A program made the position numbers and the translations under genes. The notes beneath the pieces were generated by a model. That model was not told the origin of the DNA. It saw only the letters and a program-made list of their open reading frames with translations, and made no database searches. Below, piece by piece: positions 18,225 through 27,767 of a DNA stretch of 64,000 bases; the stretch's first letter is position 1, and each line of letters begins with the position of its first letter. Source of the stretch: Cellulosimicrobium protaetiae (lineage in GTDB: Bacteria; Actinomycetota; Actinomycetes; Actinomycetales; Cellulomonadaceae); assembly GCF_009708005.2 (NCBI RefSeq), contig NZ_CP052757.1, positions 4,092,001-4,156,000 of the forward strand, given 5' to 3'.

Positions 18225-20381
18225 ATGTCCACCCCCACCCCGTTCCGCTGGCTGCGCCGTCCCGGGCCGCACACGCCGCCGGGAACGACGGCCACGACCG
18301 TCGGAGCGACCGACGCATACGCGCCGTCGGGCCTGTCCTACGGCGCGGACTACAACCCGGACCAGTGGCCGCGCGAGGTCTGGGACGAGGACGTGCGCCT
18401 CATGCGCGAGGCGGGCGTGACGGTGGTCTCGCTCGCGATCTTCTCGTGGGCGCGGATCCAGCCGACGGAGCACACGTGGGACTTCGCGTGGCTCGACGAG
18501 ATCATGGACCTGCTCCACGCGAACGGCATCACCGTCGACCTCGCGACGGCGACGGCCTCGCCGCCGCCGTGGCTCACGACCAAGCACCCGGAGATCCTGC
18601 CGCAGACGCGTACCGGCGAGACGCTGTGGCCCGGCGCGCGCCAGCAGTGGCGCCCGACGTCGCCGATCTTCCGGTCGCACGCGCTGCACCTCGTGGAGCG
18701 CATGGCCGAGCGGTACGGGGACCACCCGGCGCTCGTGGCCTGGCACGTCTCCAACGAGCTGGGCTGCCACAACGTCGACGACTTCTCCGACGACGCCGCC
18801 GCAGCCTTCCGCGCGTGGCTGCGCGAGCGCTACACGACCCTCGACGCGCTGAACGACGCGTGGGGCACGGCGTTCTGGTCGCAGCGGTACAGCGCGTGGG
18901 AGCAGATCCTGCCGCCGCGCCTCGCGGCGTCGCACCCGAACCCGACGCAGCAGCTCGACTTCAAGCGTTTCTCGTCCGACGCGCTGCGGCAATACCTGCG
19001 CGCGGAGGCCGAGATCCTGCGCCGCATCACGCCCGACGTCCCTGTGACCACGAACTTCATGGTCATGGGCGAGACGAAGGGCATGGACTACGCCGCCTGG
19101 GCGGACGAGCTCGACTTCGTGTCCAACGACCACTACGTGCTCCCCGGACCGCAGGCCCTGGACGAGCTGTCGTTCTCCGCGAACCTCACGGGCGGCATCG
19201 CCCGGCACAAGCCGTGGTTCCTCATGGAGCACTCGACGAGCGCGGTGAACTGGCAGCCCGTCAACGTCGCGAAGAAGCCGGGCGAGCTCGCGCGCGACTC
19301 GCTCACGCACGTCGCGCACGGCGCCGACGCGGTCTGCTACTTCCAGTGGCGCCAGTCCGCGGCGGGCGCCGAGAAGTACCACTCGGGGATGCTCCCGCAC
19401 GCGGGCGAGCGCTCGCGGCTCTTCCGCGACGTCGTCGCGCTCGGCGCGACGCTGCGCGACCTCGCGCCCGTCGCGGGGAGCGAGCAGAAACCCGCGCGCG
19501 CCGCGATCGTCTTCGACTGGGACTCGTGGTGGACGAGCGAGCTCGACTCCCACCCCACGGACCGGCTGCGCTACCGGCAGGAGGCGCTCGACTGGTACTC
19601 GGCGTTCCTCGCGCTCGGCGTGCGCGCCGACGTCGTGCCGACGGCCACGGACCTCGCGGGGTACGACGTCGTCGTGGCGCCCGTGCTGCACGTCGTCCCG
19701 GCCGACCTGCGCGACCGTCTCACGGCGTTCGTCGAGGGCGGCGGCCACCTCGTGACGACGTACTTCTCGGGCGTCGTCGACCAGGACGACCACGCGTGGC
19801 TCGGCGGCTACCCGGGCGCGCTGCGTGACCTGCTCGGCATCCGCGTCGAGGAGTTCGCGCCGCTGCTGGACGGCGAGAGCGCGACGGTCGAGCTCGCGGG
19901 CGAGCAGCTCGAGGGCACGCTGTGGACCGAGCCGGTCGACGTCGTCGACCCCGACGTCGAGGTGCTGGGCTGGTACAAGACCGGCGAGCAGTCCGGGCGC
20001 GCCGCGGTGACGCGCCGCACGGTCCGGGGCGGGGAGAGCGCCGGCTCCGCCGCATACGTCTCCACGCGGTTCGGCCGCCTCGGCCTCGTCCCCGTGCTCG
20101 CGCGCCTGCTCGACGACGCGGGCGTGCGCAGCGAGCTGCCCGCGGGCGTGCGCGGCGACGTCGAGCTCGCCGTGCGTACGGACGGGACCGACGACTTCTG
20201 GTTCCTCGTCAACCGCACGGCACGCCCGGTCGAGGTGCCCGACGTCGCGGGCGACGTCCTCGCCGGCCGTCGCCTCGCGCCGTCGGCCGCGACGGGCACG
20301 ACGGCGACAGGCGCGCTCCTGCTGGAGCCACGCGGCGTCGCGGTCGTCCGCCGCCCGACCGAGACGACCCCGCCGAAGTAG
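18225..20381 (+). CDS. beta-galactosidase, glycoside hydrolase family 42
   Basis: 718 residues, cytoplasmic (no signal peptide). The GH42 catalytic barrel begins LSYGADYNPDQWPREVWDED; acid/base Glu in AWHVSNELGCHN and nucleophile Glu in WFLMEHSTSAVNW. Then come the trimerisation domain (from about ARAAIVFDWDSWW) and a small beta-domain ending [13 protein letters not shown]. It would hydrolyse imported beta-galacto-oligosaccharides. The TAG stop at 20379-20381 lies inside a TAGAACC unit that forms the left arm of a hairpin. Confidence 0.93.
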   Translation: MSTPTPFRWLRRPGPHTPPGTTATTVGATDAYAPSGLSYGADYNPDQWPREVWDEDVRLMREAGVTVVSLAIFSWARIQPTEHTWDFAWLDEIMDLLHANGITVDLATATASPPPWLTTKHPEILPQTRTGETLWPGARQQWRPTSPIFRSHALHLVERMAERYGDHPALVAWHVSNELGCHNVDDFSDDAAAAFRAWLRERYTTLDALNDAWGTAFWSQRYSAWEQILPPRLAASHPNPTQQLDFKRFSSDALRQYLRAEAEILRRITPDVPVTTNFMVMGETKGMDYAAWADELDFVSNDHYVLPGPQALDELSFSANLTGGIARHKPWFLMEHSTSAVNWQPVNVAKKPGELARDSLTHVAHGADAVCYFQWRQSAAGAEKYHSGMLPHAGERSRLFRDVVALGATLRDLAPVAGSEQKPARAAIVFDWDSWWTSELDSHPTDRLRYRQEALDWYSAFLALGVRADVVPTATDLAGYDVVVAPVLHVVPADLRDRLTAFVEGGGHLVTTYFSGVVDQDDHAWLGGYPGALRDLLGIRVEEFAPLLDGESATVELAGEQLEGTLWTEPVDVVDPDVEVLGWYKTGEQSGRAAVTRRTVRGGESAGSAAYVSTRFGRLGLVPVLARLLDDAGVRSELPAGVRGDVELAVRTDGTDDFWFLVNRTARPVEVPDVAGDVLAGRRLAPSAATGTTATGALLLEPRGVAVVRRPTETTPPK

Positions 20382-20450
20382 AACCGTGGTCCGCCGAGGT
20401 GACGCCCCGGTCGTCCACCTCGGCGCTTCCTCGGCGGACCACGGTTCTAC
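20378..20450 (+). repeat. hairpin built from an inverted pair of TAGAACC units at the GH42 stop
   Basis: Arms 20378-20399 (starting GTAGAACCGTGGTCCGCCGA) and 20429-20450 are perfect 22-bp reverse complements. An alternative stem, CGCCGAGGTG (20392-20401) with CACCTCGGCG (20416-20425), overlaps the left arm and is mutually exclusive with the full hairpin. Stop codon TAG of GH42 is inside the left arm. Confidence 0.8.
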
Positions 20451-20505
20451 CTCGCGCGACCAGCGTTCTATCTCGCGTGACCACGGTTCTACCTCGGCAT
20501 GACGA
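20451..20505 (-). repeat. two further inverted TAGAACC units
   Basis: CCAGCGTTCTATCTCGCG and CCACGGTTCTACCTCGGC follow the hairpin's right arm at 20-bp spacing. Then a short gap with AAGGAGGTGG before the GH30 gene. Confidence 0.8.
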
Positions 20506-20575
20506 TCCCCGCGGGAACGACCCGCACCCGGTGCACCCCGCCGGTTCGCAGCGACGCGAAGGAGGTGGCTCAGGG

Positions 20576-23500
20576 ATGAGCCTGACCGACACCGACACGA
20601 CCATGCGGGGTGGACCACCCGGTCCGCACCGCACGAGCAGCCCGGGCGGGCGGGCCGCCCACGGGACGGGCGCGCGACTGGTGGCCGGCCTCGGTGCCGG
20701 CGCGCTGGTCGCGGGCTGCGCGCTCGCGGCCCTGCCCGCGCACGCCTCGCCGCTCGGCGCGACAGCCGCCTCGACGGGCTCCACGGCGAGCAGCGCGACG
20801 GCGGCCGCGGCCGACGTCGCGGGCGTCACCGTGACGCCCGACCCGTCGTACGCGGGCGCGCCGTTCGAGGGCTGGGGGACGAGCCTCGTGTGGTTCGCCA
20901 ACGCCACGGGCGGCTACCCGGACGAGATCCGCGACAGGCTCGCGGACATGGTCTTCGGCGACGAGGGCCTCAACCTCAACATCGCGCGCTACAACGTCGG
21001 CGGCGGCAACGCGCCCGACGTGCCGGACTACCTGCGCGCCGGCGGCGCCGTCGACGGCTGGTGGAAGGCGCCCGAGGGCACGACGCGCACCGACGTCGAC
21101 TGGTGGGACCCCGAGAACCCGGACCACTGGGACGCCGACGCCGACGCGACGCAGCGCTGGTGGGTCGACCGCATCAAGGACGACGTCACGCACTGGGAGA
21201 CGTTCAGCAACTCACCGCCCTGGTTCATGACCGTGAGCGGGTACGTCTCGGGCGGGTTCGACGCGAACGCGGACCAGCTCAAGACGGAGAGCATCGACGA
21301 CTTCGCGGCCTACATGGTCGGCGTGACCGAGCGCCTCGAGGACGCGCACGGCATCGAGGTCGACACGATCGACCCGTTCAACGAGCCCAACACCAACTAC
21401 TGGGGCACCCAGCTCGGCGGCGACGGAAACCCGACCGGGGGCCGCCAGGAGGGCGCCCACATGGGCCCCGAGCTCCAGGCGAAGGTCGTCCCGGCGCTCG
21501 CCGCGGCGCTCGACGGATCTTCGACCGACGCCGTGATCTCGGCGATGGACGAGACCAACCCGGGCCGGTTCGCGACCAACTGGTACGCCTACCCCGACGC
21601 CGTCCGCGACCAGGTGTCCCAGCTCAACGTCCACACGTACGGCACGGGCCAGCGCACGACAGTCCGCGACATCGCCAAGGGCGAGGACAAGCCGCTGTGG
21701 ATGAGCGAGGTCGGCGGCAACTGGAGCTCGACCGGCCAGGACTTCGAGACCATGGAGTCCGGCCTGGGCAGCGCGCAGCACATGGTGGACGACCTGCGCG
21801 AGCTCGAGCCGAGCGCGTGGGTGTTCTGGCAGCCGGTCGAGGACTACGCGAACATGGCGCCCGGCGGCGAGAGCGCGAACGGCATGAACTGGGGCGAGAT
21901 CCAGATCCCGTTCGACTGCACGGCCGAGGACACGCTCGAGACGTGCCCGATCTACACGAACACGAAGTACTGGGCGACCCAGAACTTCACGCACTACATC
22001 GAGCCGGGCGACTCGCTGATCCGCTCGGACGACGCCAGCAGCACGGCCGCGGTGTCGGCGGACGGCACGTCGGCGACCGTCGTGCACGTCAACGCCACCA
22101 AGGCCGAGCGCGCCGTGACGCTCGACCTGTCGAAGTTCGGTGCGGTCGGGTCCGATGCGACCGTCACCCCCGTGGTCACGAGCACGGCCGGCTACCTCGT
22201 CGAGGGCGAGCCGGTGGCCGTCACGACGGACGAGAACGGTCCGAGCGTGACGCTCGTCGTGCCGGCCGAGTCCGTGACGACGTTCGTCGTCGACGGCGTC
22301 TCGGGTGTCGCGGACGACGCGGCCCTCGTCCAGGACGGGCACGCGTACCGTCTCGACGGCGTCCAGGCGGACCGCTCGCTCGCGCCGTCGGCGTCGGGCA
22401 CGGGCGTCGTGATCCGCACCGACGCGCCGGTCGCGGAGCAGGCGTGGGAGCTCACGGCGCTCGGCGCCTCCGAGGGCTCCGGCACGCACCGCACGCGCTA
22501 CGCCGTGACGAACGCGGCGACGGGCCGCCAGCTCGCCGTCGCGGCCGACACGTCCGCCGTCCTCCAGGACGCCCCGGCCGACGTCGCCGACACCCCGCTC
22601 GCCGCGCAGTGGATCCTCTCGACGACCGGCGACGGCACCTTCACGCTCGTCAACGCGTCCTCGAAGACCCTCCTCGAGGTCGGCGGCCAGGCGACGGCCG
22701 ACGGGTCCCCCGTGGGCACGTACCTCGCGAACTCCGGCGTGAACCAGCGCTGGCGGATCGTCGACGAGACCGTCCTCGGCACGGAGCCGGTCGAGGCGTT
22801 CACGACGCCCGGCACCGCGCCCGAGCTGCCCGCGACCGTCACGCCGGTCTACCGCGACGGCGCGCGCGGGTCGCTCCCCGTGACGTGGGACGTCCCGGGC
22901 GACGACGCGTGGGCCGAGCCCGGCACCGTCGAGGTCGCGGGCACGGTGGTCGCCCCGACAGGCGGCACCGTCGCGGCGACCGCGACGGTCGTCGTCGACG
23001 AGCTGACGTCGACCCTCCCCGCGCGGGCCAAGGCGTACGCGGGCGGCACGCCGAGCCTGCCCGCGACCGTCACGGCGGTCGCCGCGGGCGGCGCGCAGGT
23101 CCAGCGTCCGGTGGTCTGGGACGCGGCTCCCGCGGGCGCGTACGACGCCGTCGGGGTCGTCGCGCTCACGGGCACGGCCGACGCCGGGGCGGGCGCCACG
23201 CTCCCCGCCACCGTCCGGGTCCAGGTGACCGAGGCCGCGTCCGCCAACGGCGCGCTCGCCGGGGGCACGACCGCGAGCGCGACCTTCACCGAGCCGGGCT
23301 ACGGCGTCGGAGGCGTCGTCAACGGCGCCCTCACGGACAAGGCGTGGTCGAACTGGGTCTCGGGCACCAAGCGGGCGTCCGACACGCTCACCGTCACGCT
23401 CCCGGCCGACCGCGACGTGACCGGCGTGGTCACGCGGTTCTGGAAGGACGGGTCCAGCGCGAGCTGGGCGCAGTCCGTCCGCCTGCAGGCGCTCGTCGAC

Positions 23501-24196
23501 GGCACGTGGACCGACGTCGGCACGCCCGTCACGGTCGACGCGTCGCCCGATGGCCCGGCGCCCGCGGTCGAGGTCCCCGCCGACGTGCGGACGTCGTCCG
23601 TGCGCGTCGTCCTCACGGCACGGGCGAACACCCACATGGTCGTCTCCGAGATCGAGGTCCTGGCCAAGGTTCCGGGCACCGGGACCGACACGACGGCGTC
23701 GGGCATCACGGTGGACGGCGAGCCCCTCGCCGGGTTCGACCCCGCGGTCACGTCCTACGACGTGGCGGCCGACGGCGAGGTCCCCGAGGTCGCGGCGGCG
23801 GCCACCGACCCGTACGCGAGCGTCCAGGTCGAGCCGGCCGACGCCGTCCCCGGCACGACGACCGTGCGCGTCACCGCCGAGGACGGGACGGAGCAGGCGT
23901 ACGCCCTGCGCTGGTCGGCCGACGCGGGCGCCGCGCCGGTCACCGCCGTCGCCGAGACGCGGTGCCTCGCGGGCAAGGTCTACGTCGCGGTCCGTGCCAC
24001 GAACGACGGCGGTGCGCCGCTCGACGTGACGCTCACGACGCCGTACGGAACGCGGACGGTCGCCGCGGTGGCGCCGGGCGCGAGCGCGTACCAGTCGTTC
24101 GCGTCGCGCTCGGCGTCCGTCCCCGCAGGGACGGCCGTCGTGAGCGTCGACGGGTACGGGCCGCTCGAGGTCGCGTTCGACGCGCGTACCTGCTGA
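20576..24196 (+). CDS. secreted multidomain GH30 hydrolase, endo-beta-1,6-galactanase-like
   Basis: 1206 residues. Signal sequence with hydrophobic core LVAGLGAGALVAGCALAALP, cleaved near AHA-S. The GH30 barrel (about 85-560) starts FEGWGTSLVWFANATGGYPD; acid/base Glu in DPFNEPN, nucleophile Glu in PLWMSEVGGNW. It continues with a ricin-type trefoil (about 575-735), two Ig-like bacterial domains (about 745-885), a discoidin-like carbohydrate-binding domain (about 890-1030) and a cadherin-like beta-sandwich. ATG at 20576 follows AAGGAGGTGG. With GH42 and the importer it makes a galactan pathway: outside cleavage, uptake, inside hydrolysis. Linkage specificity is inferred from family resemblance. 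Confidence 0.85.
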   Translation: MSLTDTDTTMRGGPPGPHRTSSPGGRAAHGTGARLVAGLGAGALVAGCALAALPAHASPLGATAASTGSTASSATAAAADVAGVTVTPDPSYAGAPFEGWGTSLVWFANATGGYPDEIRDRLADMVFGDEGLNLNIARYNVGGGNAPDVPDYLRAGGAVDGWWKAPEGTTRTDVDWWDPENPDHWDADADATQRWWVDRIKDDVTHWETFSNSPPWFMTVSGYVSGGFDANADQLKTESIDDFAAYMVGVTERLEDAHGIEVDTIDPFNEPNTNYWGTQLGGDGNPTGGRQEGAHMGPELQAKVVPALAAALDGSSTDAVISAMDETNPGRFATNWYAYPDAVRDQVSQLNVHTYGTGQRTTVRDIAKGEDKPLWMSEVGGNWSSTGQDFETMESGLGSAQHMVDDLRELEPSAWVFWQPVEDYANMAPGGESANGMNWGEIQIPFDCTAEDTLETCPIYTNTKYWATQNFTHYIEPGDSLIRSDDASSTAAVSADGTSATVVHVNATKAERAVTLDLSKFGAVGSDATVTPVVTSTAGYLVEGEPVAVTTDENGPSVTLVVPAESVTTFVVDGVSGVADDAALVQDGHAYRLDGVQADRSLAPSASGTGVVIRTDAPVAEQAWELTALGASEGSGTHRTRYAVTNAATGRQLAVAADTSAVLQDAPADVADTPLAAQWILSTTGDGTFTLVNASSKTLLEVGGQATADGSPVGTYLANSGVNQRWRIVDETVLGTEPVEAFTTPGTAPELPATVTPVYRDGARGSLPVTWDVPGDDAWAEPGTVEVAGTVVAPTGGTVAATATVVVDELTSTLPARAKAYAGGTPSLPATVTAVAAGGAQVQRPVVWDAAPAGAYDAVGVVALTGTADAGAGATLPATVRVQVTEAASANGALAGGTTASATFTEPGYGVGGVVNGALTDKAWSNWVSGTKRASDTLTVTLPADRDVTGVVTRFWKDGSSASWAQSVRLQALVDGTWTDVGTPVTVDASPDGPAPAVEVPADVRTSSVRVVLTARANTHMVVSEIEVLAKVPGTGTDTTASGITVDGEPLAGFDPAVTSYDVAADGEVPEVAAAATDPYASVQVEPADAVPGTTTVRVTAEDGTEQAYALRWSADAGAAPVTAVAETRCLAGKVYVAVRATNDGGAPLDVTLTTPYGTRTVAAVAPGASAYQSFASRSASVPAGTAVVSVDGYGPLEVAFDARTC

Positions 24197-24206
24197 GCCG
24201 ACCCGT

Positions 24207-24253
24207 GACCACGGACCCGGCCGACGTCCCCGACGTCGGCCGGGCCCGTGGTC
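24207..24253 (+). terminator. strong hairpin terminator after GH30
   Basis: 22-bp arms 24207-24228 and 24232-24253 with a single mismatch and a CCC loop; ACCCGT just outside the left arm can also pair with ACGGGT at 24259-24264. It closes the galactan operon before the STAS gene. Confidence 0.8.
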
Positions 24254-24377
24254 GTGCGACGGGTCGGGCGGATCCTGATCGGCGCCACGCGGTGGATCGC
24301 AGAGCGAGCGTCGTCGGGTCCGCGTACCGTGTCCCGGGTGCCCGGCACCCTGCCGGGACGAGGAGGAGCACACCACG

Positions 24378-24710
24378 GTGACCCCGACGACGAGCGGTGA
24401 CGTCCTGACGACGCACGGCGGCACGCGCTGGACGATGCAGGGCGAGATCGACGCCGCCGTCCAGGCCCGGCGCGAGGACGAGCTCCTGCGCCTCGCGCAG
24501 TCGGCGGACGCGCGCATCCACATCGACCTCGGCGAGGTGACCTTCATGGACTCGGGCGGCCTGCGCCTGCTCTACCACGCCGCCACCGCGGGCTCCGGTG
24601 CGCCCGTGCTGGAGCGCGTCCCCCGCCGGGTCCGCGACCTGCTGGAGCTCAGCGGGGTCGCCGACCTCTTCGAGCTCTCGGACGACGAGCCGGGCGAGGA
24701 CGGATCGTGA
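24378..24710 (+). CDS. STAS-domain anti-sigma-factor antagonist
   Basis: 110 residues. It is a compact STAS domain with IHIDLGEVTFMDSGGLRLLY; Ser59 of the MDSGG motif is the expected phosphorylation site. GTG start at 24378 preceded by AGGAGGAGC. Its last bases overlap the HATPase gene by 4 bp, giving an antagonist/kinase pair as in SpoIIAA-SpoIIAB or RsbV-RsbW. A SpoIIE phosphatase is encoded convergently next to it, completing a partner-switching set. Confidence 0.88.
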   Translation: MTPTTSGDVLTTHGGTRWTMQGEIDAAVQARREDELLRLAQSADARIHIDLGEVTFMDSGGLRLLYHAATAGSGAPVLERVPRRVRDLLELSGVADLFELSDDEPGEDGS

Positions 24711-25180
24711 GCGTCGAGCACGCCGCGGTCCCTGTCGGCTTCGTCGAGATCGGCGCGTGGGCGCTGCACGGCCTCGGCGACCTCGCCACGCTGCGCGAGG
24801 GGCTGCACCGCATGCTCACGGGCGGGCCGCTCCCCCCTGACCGCGCGCTCGAGGCGACGCCGGAACGCGTCGTGCTCGTGGCCAGCGAGCTCGCCACCAA
24901 CGCGCTGCGCCACGGCCTGCCGCCTACGCGCGTCCGTCTGCTGAGCGACGGGCGCGAGCTCGTCGTCGACGTGGTCGACCACTCTCCCGACGTCCCCGTG
25001 GTCGCCGGGCGCCGCTCGCCGGGCGCCGGCGGGTTCGGGCTCGTGCTCGCGCAGCGCGCCGCGACCGCCGTCGGCTGGTTCCGGGCCGGGACGGGCGAGA
25101 AGCACGTCTGGGCGCGGTTCGACGTCCCGGTCTTCCGCGCCGGGGCCTCGGTCCGCAGCGCCCTGCTCCCCGTGGGCTGA
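24707..25180 (+). CDS. ATP-binding protein, RsbW/SpoIIAB-type anti-sigma HATPase
   Basis: 157 residues with GHKL ATPase boxes: N box in RVVLVASELATNALRHGLPP and the G1/G2 region in RSPGAGGFGLVLAQRAATAV. GTG start overlaps the STAS stop. Likely binds and phosphorylates the STAS protein or sequesters a sigma factor encoded elsewhere; no SigB-type sigma gene is adjacent. Confidence 0.85.
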   Translation: MSVEHAAVPVGFVEIGAWALHGLGDLATLREGLHRMLTGGPLPPDRALEATPERVVLVASELATNALRHGLPPTRVRLLSDGRELVVDVVDHSPDVPVVAGRRSPGAGGFGLVLAQRAATAVGWFRAGTGEKHVWARFDVPVFRAGASVRSALLPVG

Positions 25181-25225
25181 GCCCGTCCGCGGCCTGCCCG
25201 CCTCCCTGACCGGTCGCCTCGGGCG

Positions 25226-27508
25226 TCAGGCGTCGCGGCGCGCGAGGAGCAACGTCGCGTCGTCCGCAGAGCGCGGGTCGCGTGCCGCGGTGACGATGCT
25301 GTCGACGTCCACGTCCGGGCCCGCCGCGAAGACCGCCGCGAGACGGTCCAGGCCGTCGCGGATCGACTCGCGCCGGCGCTCGATCAGGCCGTCGCTGTAG
25401 AGCACGAGCGCACCCCCGCGAGGGACCTGCACGTGGTGCGCCGGAGGGACGCGGTCGACGAGCCCGAGGGGTGGCACGCTCGCGCTCTCGGTCCAGCAGG
25501 TGCTGCCGTCGGGGCCCACGACCAGGAGCGGCGGGTGGCCCACGGACACGTGCTCCACGACGCCGCTCACGGGGTCCAGGAGCGCGACGGCGAGCGTCGC
25601 GACCTCGCCCGGCAGCGTCCACCGCGCGACCTCGCCCAGTCGCTCCACCGCCTCGACCGCCGAGCCCGTGCTCACGAGCGCCGCGCGCAGCGTCGTGCCG
25701 AGCTGGCCCATCGTCGCGGCGGCCTGGAGCCCGTGCCCGGTGACGTCGCCGACCACGAGCGCGAGCCGTCCGGAGGGGAGCATGAGCGCGTCGTACCAGT
25801 CGCCGCCGACCAGGCCGGTGCCCGCGGACTCGTACCGCGACTGCAGCGTCCAGCCAGGCACGTCGGGCAGGAGCGCCGGCAGGAGGCTGCGCTGCAGCTC
25901 CTCGGTCGCGCGCACGGCCTTGCGCCCGCGCACGTACAGCGCCTCGACGAGGTGGCCGCGCAGCGACGTCGCGACGTCGGTCTGGTCCGACGTCCACGGC
26001 GCGCTGTGGCCGCGCACCACCTCGCGCCAGCGCTCGAACGACTTGCGCGGGCTGAGCCGGACCGTGTCCCCCTCGCGGAGCGCGATCGCCTTGTTGTACG
26101 GGTCGCCACCCCAGTCGACGTGGCGCAGCACCTCGTCGCGCAACCACACGACGACCTGTCCCTCGGGCAGGACGATGCCCATCACCCCGGCGACGTCGGG
26201 CACGAGTGCGGCGACCTCGGGAGCGTCGCGGCCGAGCGCCTCCGTCACGACGAGGTCCTCGTCGTGACCGAGGACCCAGGCCACGAGCGCGCGGCACGCG
26301 GCCTCGTCGGGCGCGCTGCCGACCTTGATGAGGTCGCCCTCGGCGACGACGACCGCGCCGTCGGCCCGCACGAGCCGGCGCAGCCACCCCGAACGGGTGA
26401 GCGCGGTGCCGATCGGGACGCTCTCGTCGCGGCTGTCGGCGGCGAGGTGGGCGAGCACGCCCTCCGCACGCCGCACCTCGGCCTCGCGCTCGTCCTCGGC
26501 CTGGGCGACGAGACGGACGGACAGCGCCGACCCGAGGAACTCCGCGGCGGTCCGCACCTCGTACGGGGGCTCGTGCGGTCCCGCGTAGTGGTGGCACGCG
26601 ATGAGCCCCCACAGCTTCCCCTCGCGCAGCAGCGAGATCGACATCGACGCGCGCACGCCCATGTTGCGCAGGTACTCCAGGTGGATCGGCGAGACGCTGC
26701 GCAGCGTGGAGTACGTGAGGTCGAGCGGTGCTCCCGTGGTCGGCAGGAGCGTCGGCACGATCGGCTGCGGCGCGTAGTCCACGTCCGCGATGAGCCGGAT
26801 CCAGTTCTTCTCGTACAGCGCGCGGGCCTGCGGCGGGATGTCCGACGCCGGGTAGTGCAGGCCCAGGAACGCGTTGAGGTCCTCGCGACGCGCCTCGGCG
26901 ACGACCTCGCCGTTGTACGCGGCGTCGAAGCGGTAGATCATCACGCGGTCGAACCCGGTGAGGTCGCGCACGTGCCGGACCGCGTCGTCGTACAGCTCGC
27001 CGAGGGTCGCGGCGCGCTCGAGGTCGCGCAGCGCGTGCCGCACGGCCAGGTACGTGTTGGGGAACGTCAGGGGGCGCGCCCCGGCCGCGGTCTCGAGCTC
27101 GACGACCAGCACCGGCTCGGTCTCCGGCCCGTCCGGGGGCAGCGGGGGCCGGTGGAGCACGGCGTCCACGGCGAGGGGCGACCCGTCCCAGCGGTCGAGG
27201 GTCAGCGAGACGGGGTTGCGCGTCGCGAGGTCGCCGACGTTCGCGGCGTGGGCGAGCACCTGGTGCGCCGGGCCCTCGCCGAGCGCGTCGCCGAGCGGCC
27301 GTCCCACGAGCTCCTCGGCCGGGACGCCCAGGTGCACCGCGGCGTTCGCCGACGCCTGGAGCAGCGCGCCGTCCGACTCCCGTACGACGAGCAGCACGCC
27401 GCGCGGCTGGATCATGCCGGGCACGTGGATGGGCTCGCGCGCGCAGTTGTCGAGGTCTACCGCCTCGCCTGGTGCGAGCAGCTCCGGCTCGTCGGCCGTC
27501 CTGGTCAC
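25226..27508 (-). CDS. bacteriophytochrome (PAS-GAF-PHY) fused to a SpoIIE/PP2C phosphatase
   Basis: 760 residues from GTG at 27508 (GGAGGACC upstream). The photosensory part has Cys22 in LDNCAREPIHVPGMIQPRG, the biliverdin attachment site of bacterial phytochromes, the GAF motif HYPASDIPPQARALYEKNWI, the GLIACHHYAGP histidine region, and the PHY tongue motif SPRKSFERWREVV. Instead of a histidine kinase the C-terminus is a SpoIIE phosphatase with VGGDWYDALMLPSGRLALVV, GDVTGHG and SADDATLL. Red/far-red light would thus control dephosphorylation of a STAS antagonist. The adjacent convergent STAS/HATPase genes are obvious partners. No heme oxygenase gene is seen in the window. Confidence 0.93.
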   Translation of the reverse strand: MTRTADEPELLAPGEAVDLDNCAREPIHVPGMIQPRGVLLVVRESDGALLQASANAAVHLGVPAEELVGRPLGDALGEGPAHQVLAHAANVGDLATRNPVSLTLDRWDGSPLAVDAVLHRPPLPPDGPETEPVLVVELETAAGARPLTFPNTYLAVRHALRDLERAATLGELYDDAVRHVRDLTGFDRVMIYRFDAAYNGEVVAEARREDLNAFLGLHYPASDIPPQARALYEKNWIRLIADVDYAPQPIVPTLLPTTGAPLDLTYSTLRSVSPIHLEYLRNMGVRASMSISLLREGKLWGLIACHHYAGPHEPPYEVRTAAEFLGSALSVRLVAQAEDEREAEVRRAEGVLAHLAADSRDESVPIGTALTRSGWLRRLVRADGAVVVAEGDLIKVGSAPDEAACRALVAWVLGHDEDLVVTEALGRDAPEVAALVPDVAGVMGIVLPEGQVVVWLRDEVLRHVDWGGDPYNKAIALREGDTVRLSPRKSFERWREVVRGHSAPWTSDQTDVATSLRGHLVEALYVRGRKAVRATEELQRSLLPALLPDVPGWTLQSRYESAGTGLVGGDWYDALMLPSGRLALVVGDVTGHGLQAAATMGQLGTTLRAALVSTGSAVEAVERLGEVARWTLPGEVATLAVALLDPVSGVVEHVSVGHPPLLVVGPDGSTCWTESASVPPLGLVDRVPPAHHVQVPRGGALVLYSDGLIERRRESIRDGLDRLAAVFAAGPDVDVDSIVTAARDPRSADDATLLLARRDA

Positions 27509-27767
27509 GTGGTCCTCCGTCTGAGTCGCCGCCCGCGAACGGGACCTGCGGTGCGAGTCGACGGACCACCTGGGCTCGAGGATCCGGGTCGAGTGCCCCA
27601 GGCTACCGCGCCGGCCTCCTCGGCCGGGACCGGTCGACCGCAGCGGGGTCGACCGGGCCGCCCGAGGCCGGCGTGAGCGACGCCACGGAACTCCGCGGTA
27701 GCGTCGTTCGTCGGACGAGCGGGACCCCGGACCGTCCGCCCGGCCCCCGACGACCAGAAGGTGACCC

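Noticed and set aside
16623-20618. 1331-codon minus-strand frame
   Set aside because: It lies opposite the binding-protein and GH42 genes, is Arg/Val/Glu/Asp-rich low-complexity sequence without any domain, and reflects GC-biased codon positions of the real genes.
21212-24547. 1111-codon minus-strand frame opposite GH30
   Set aside because: Composition is that of an antisense shadow; the plus strand encodes a complete GH30 with signal peptide and catalytic residues.
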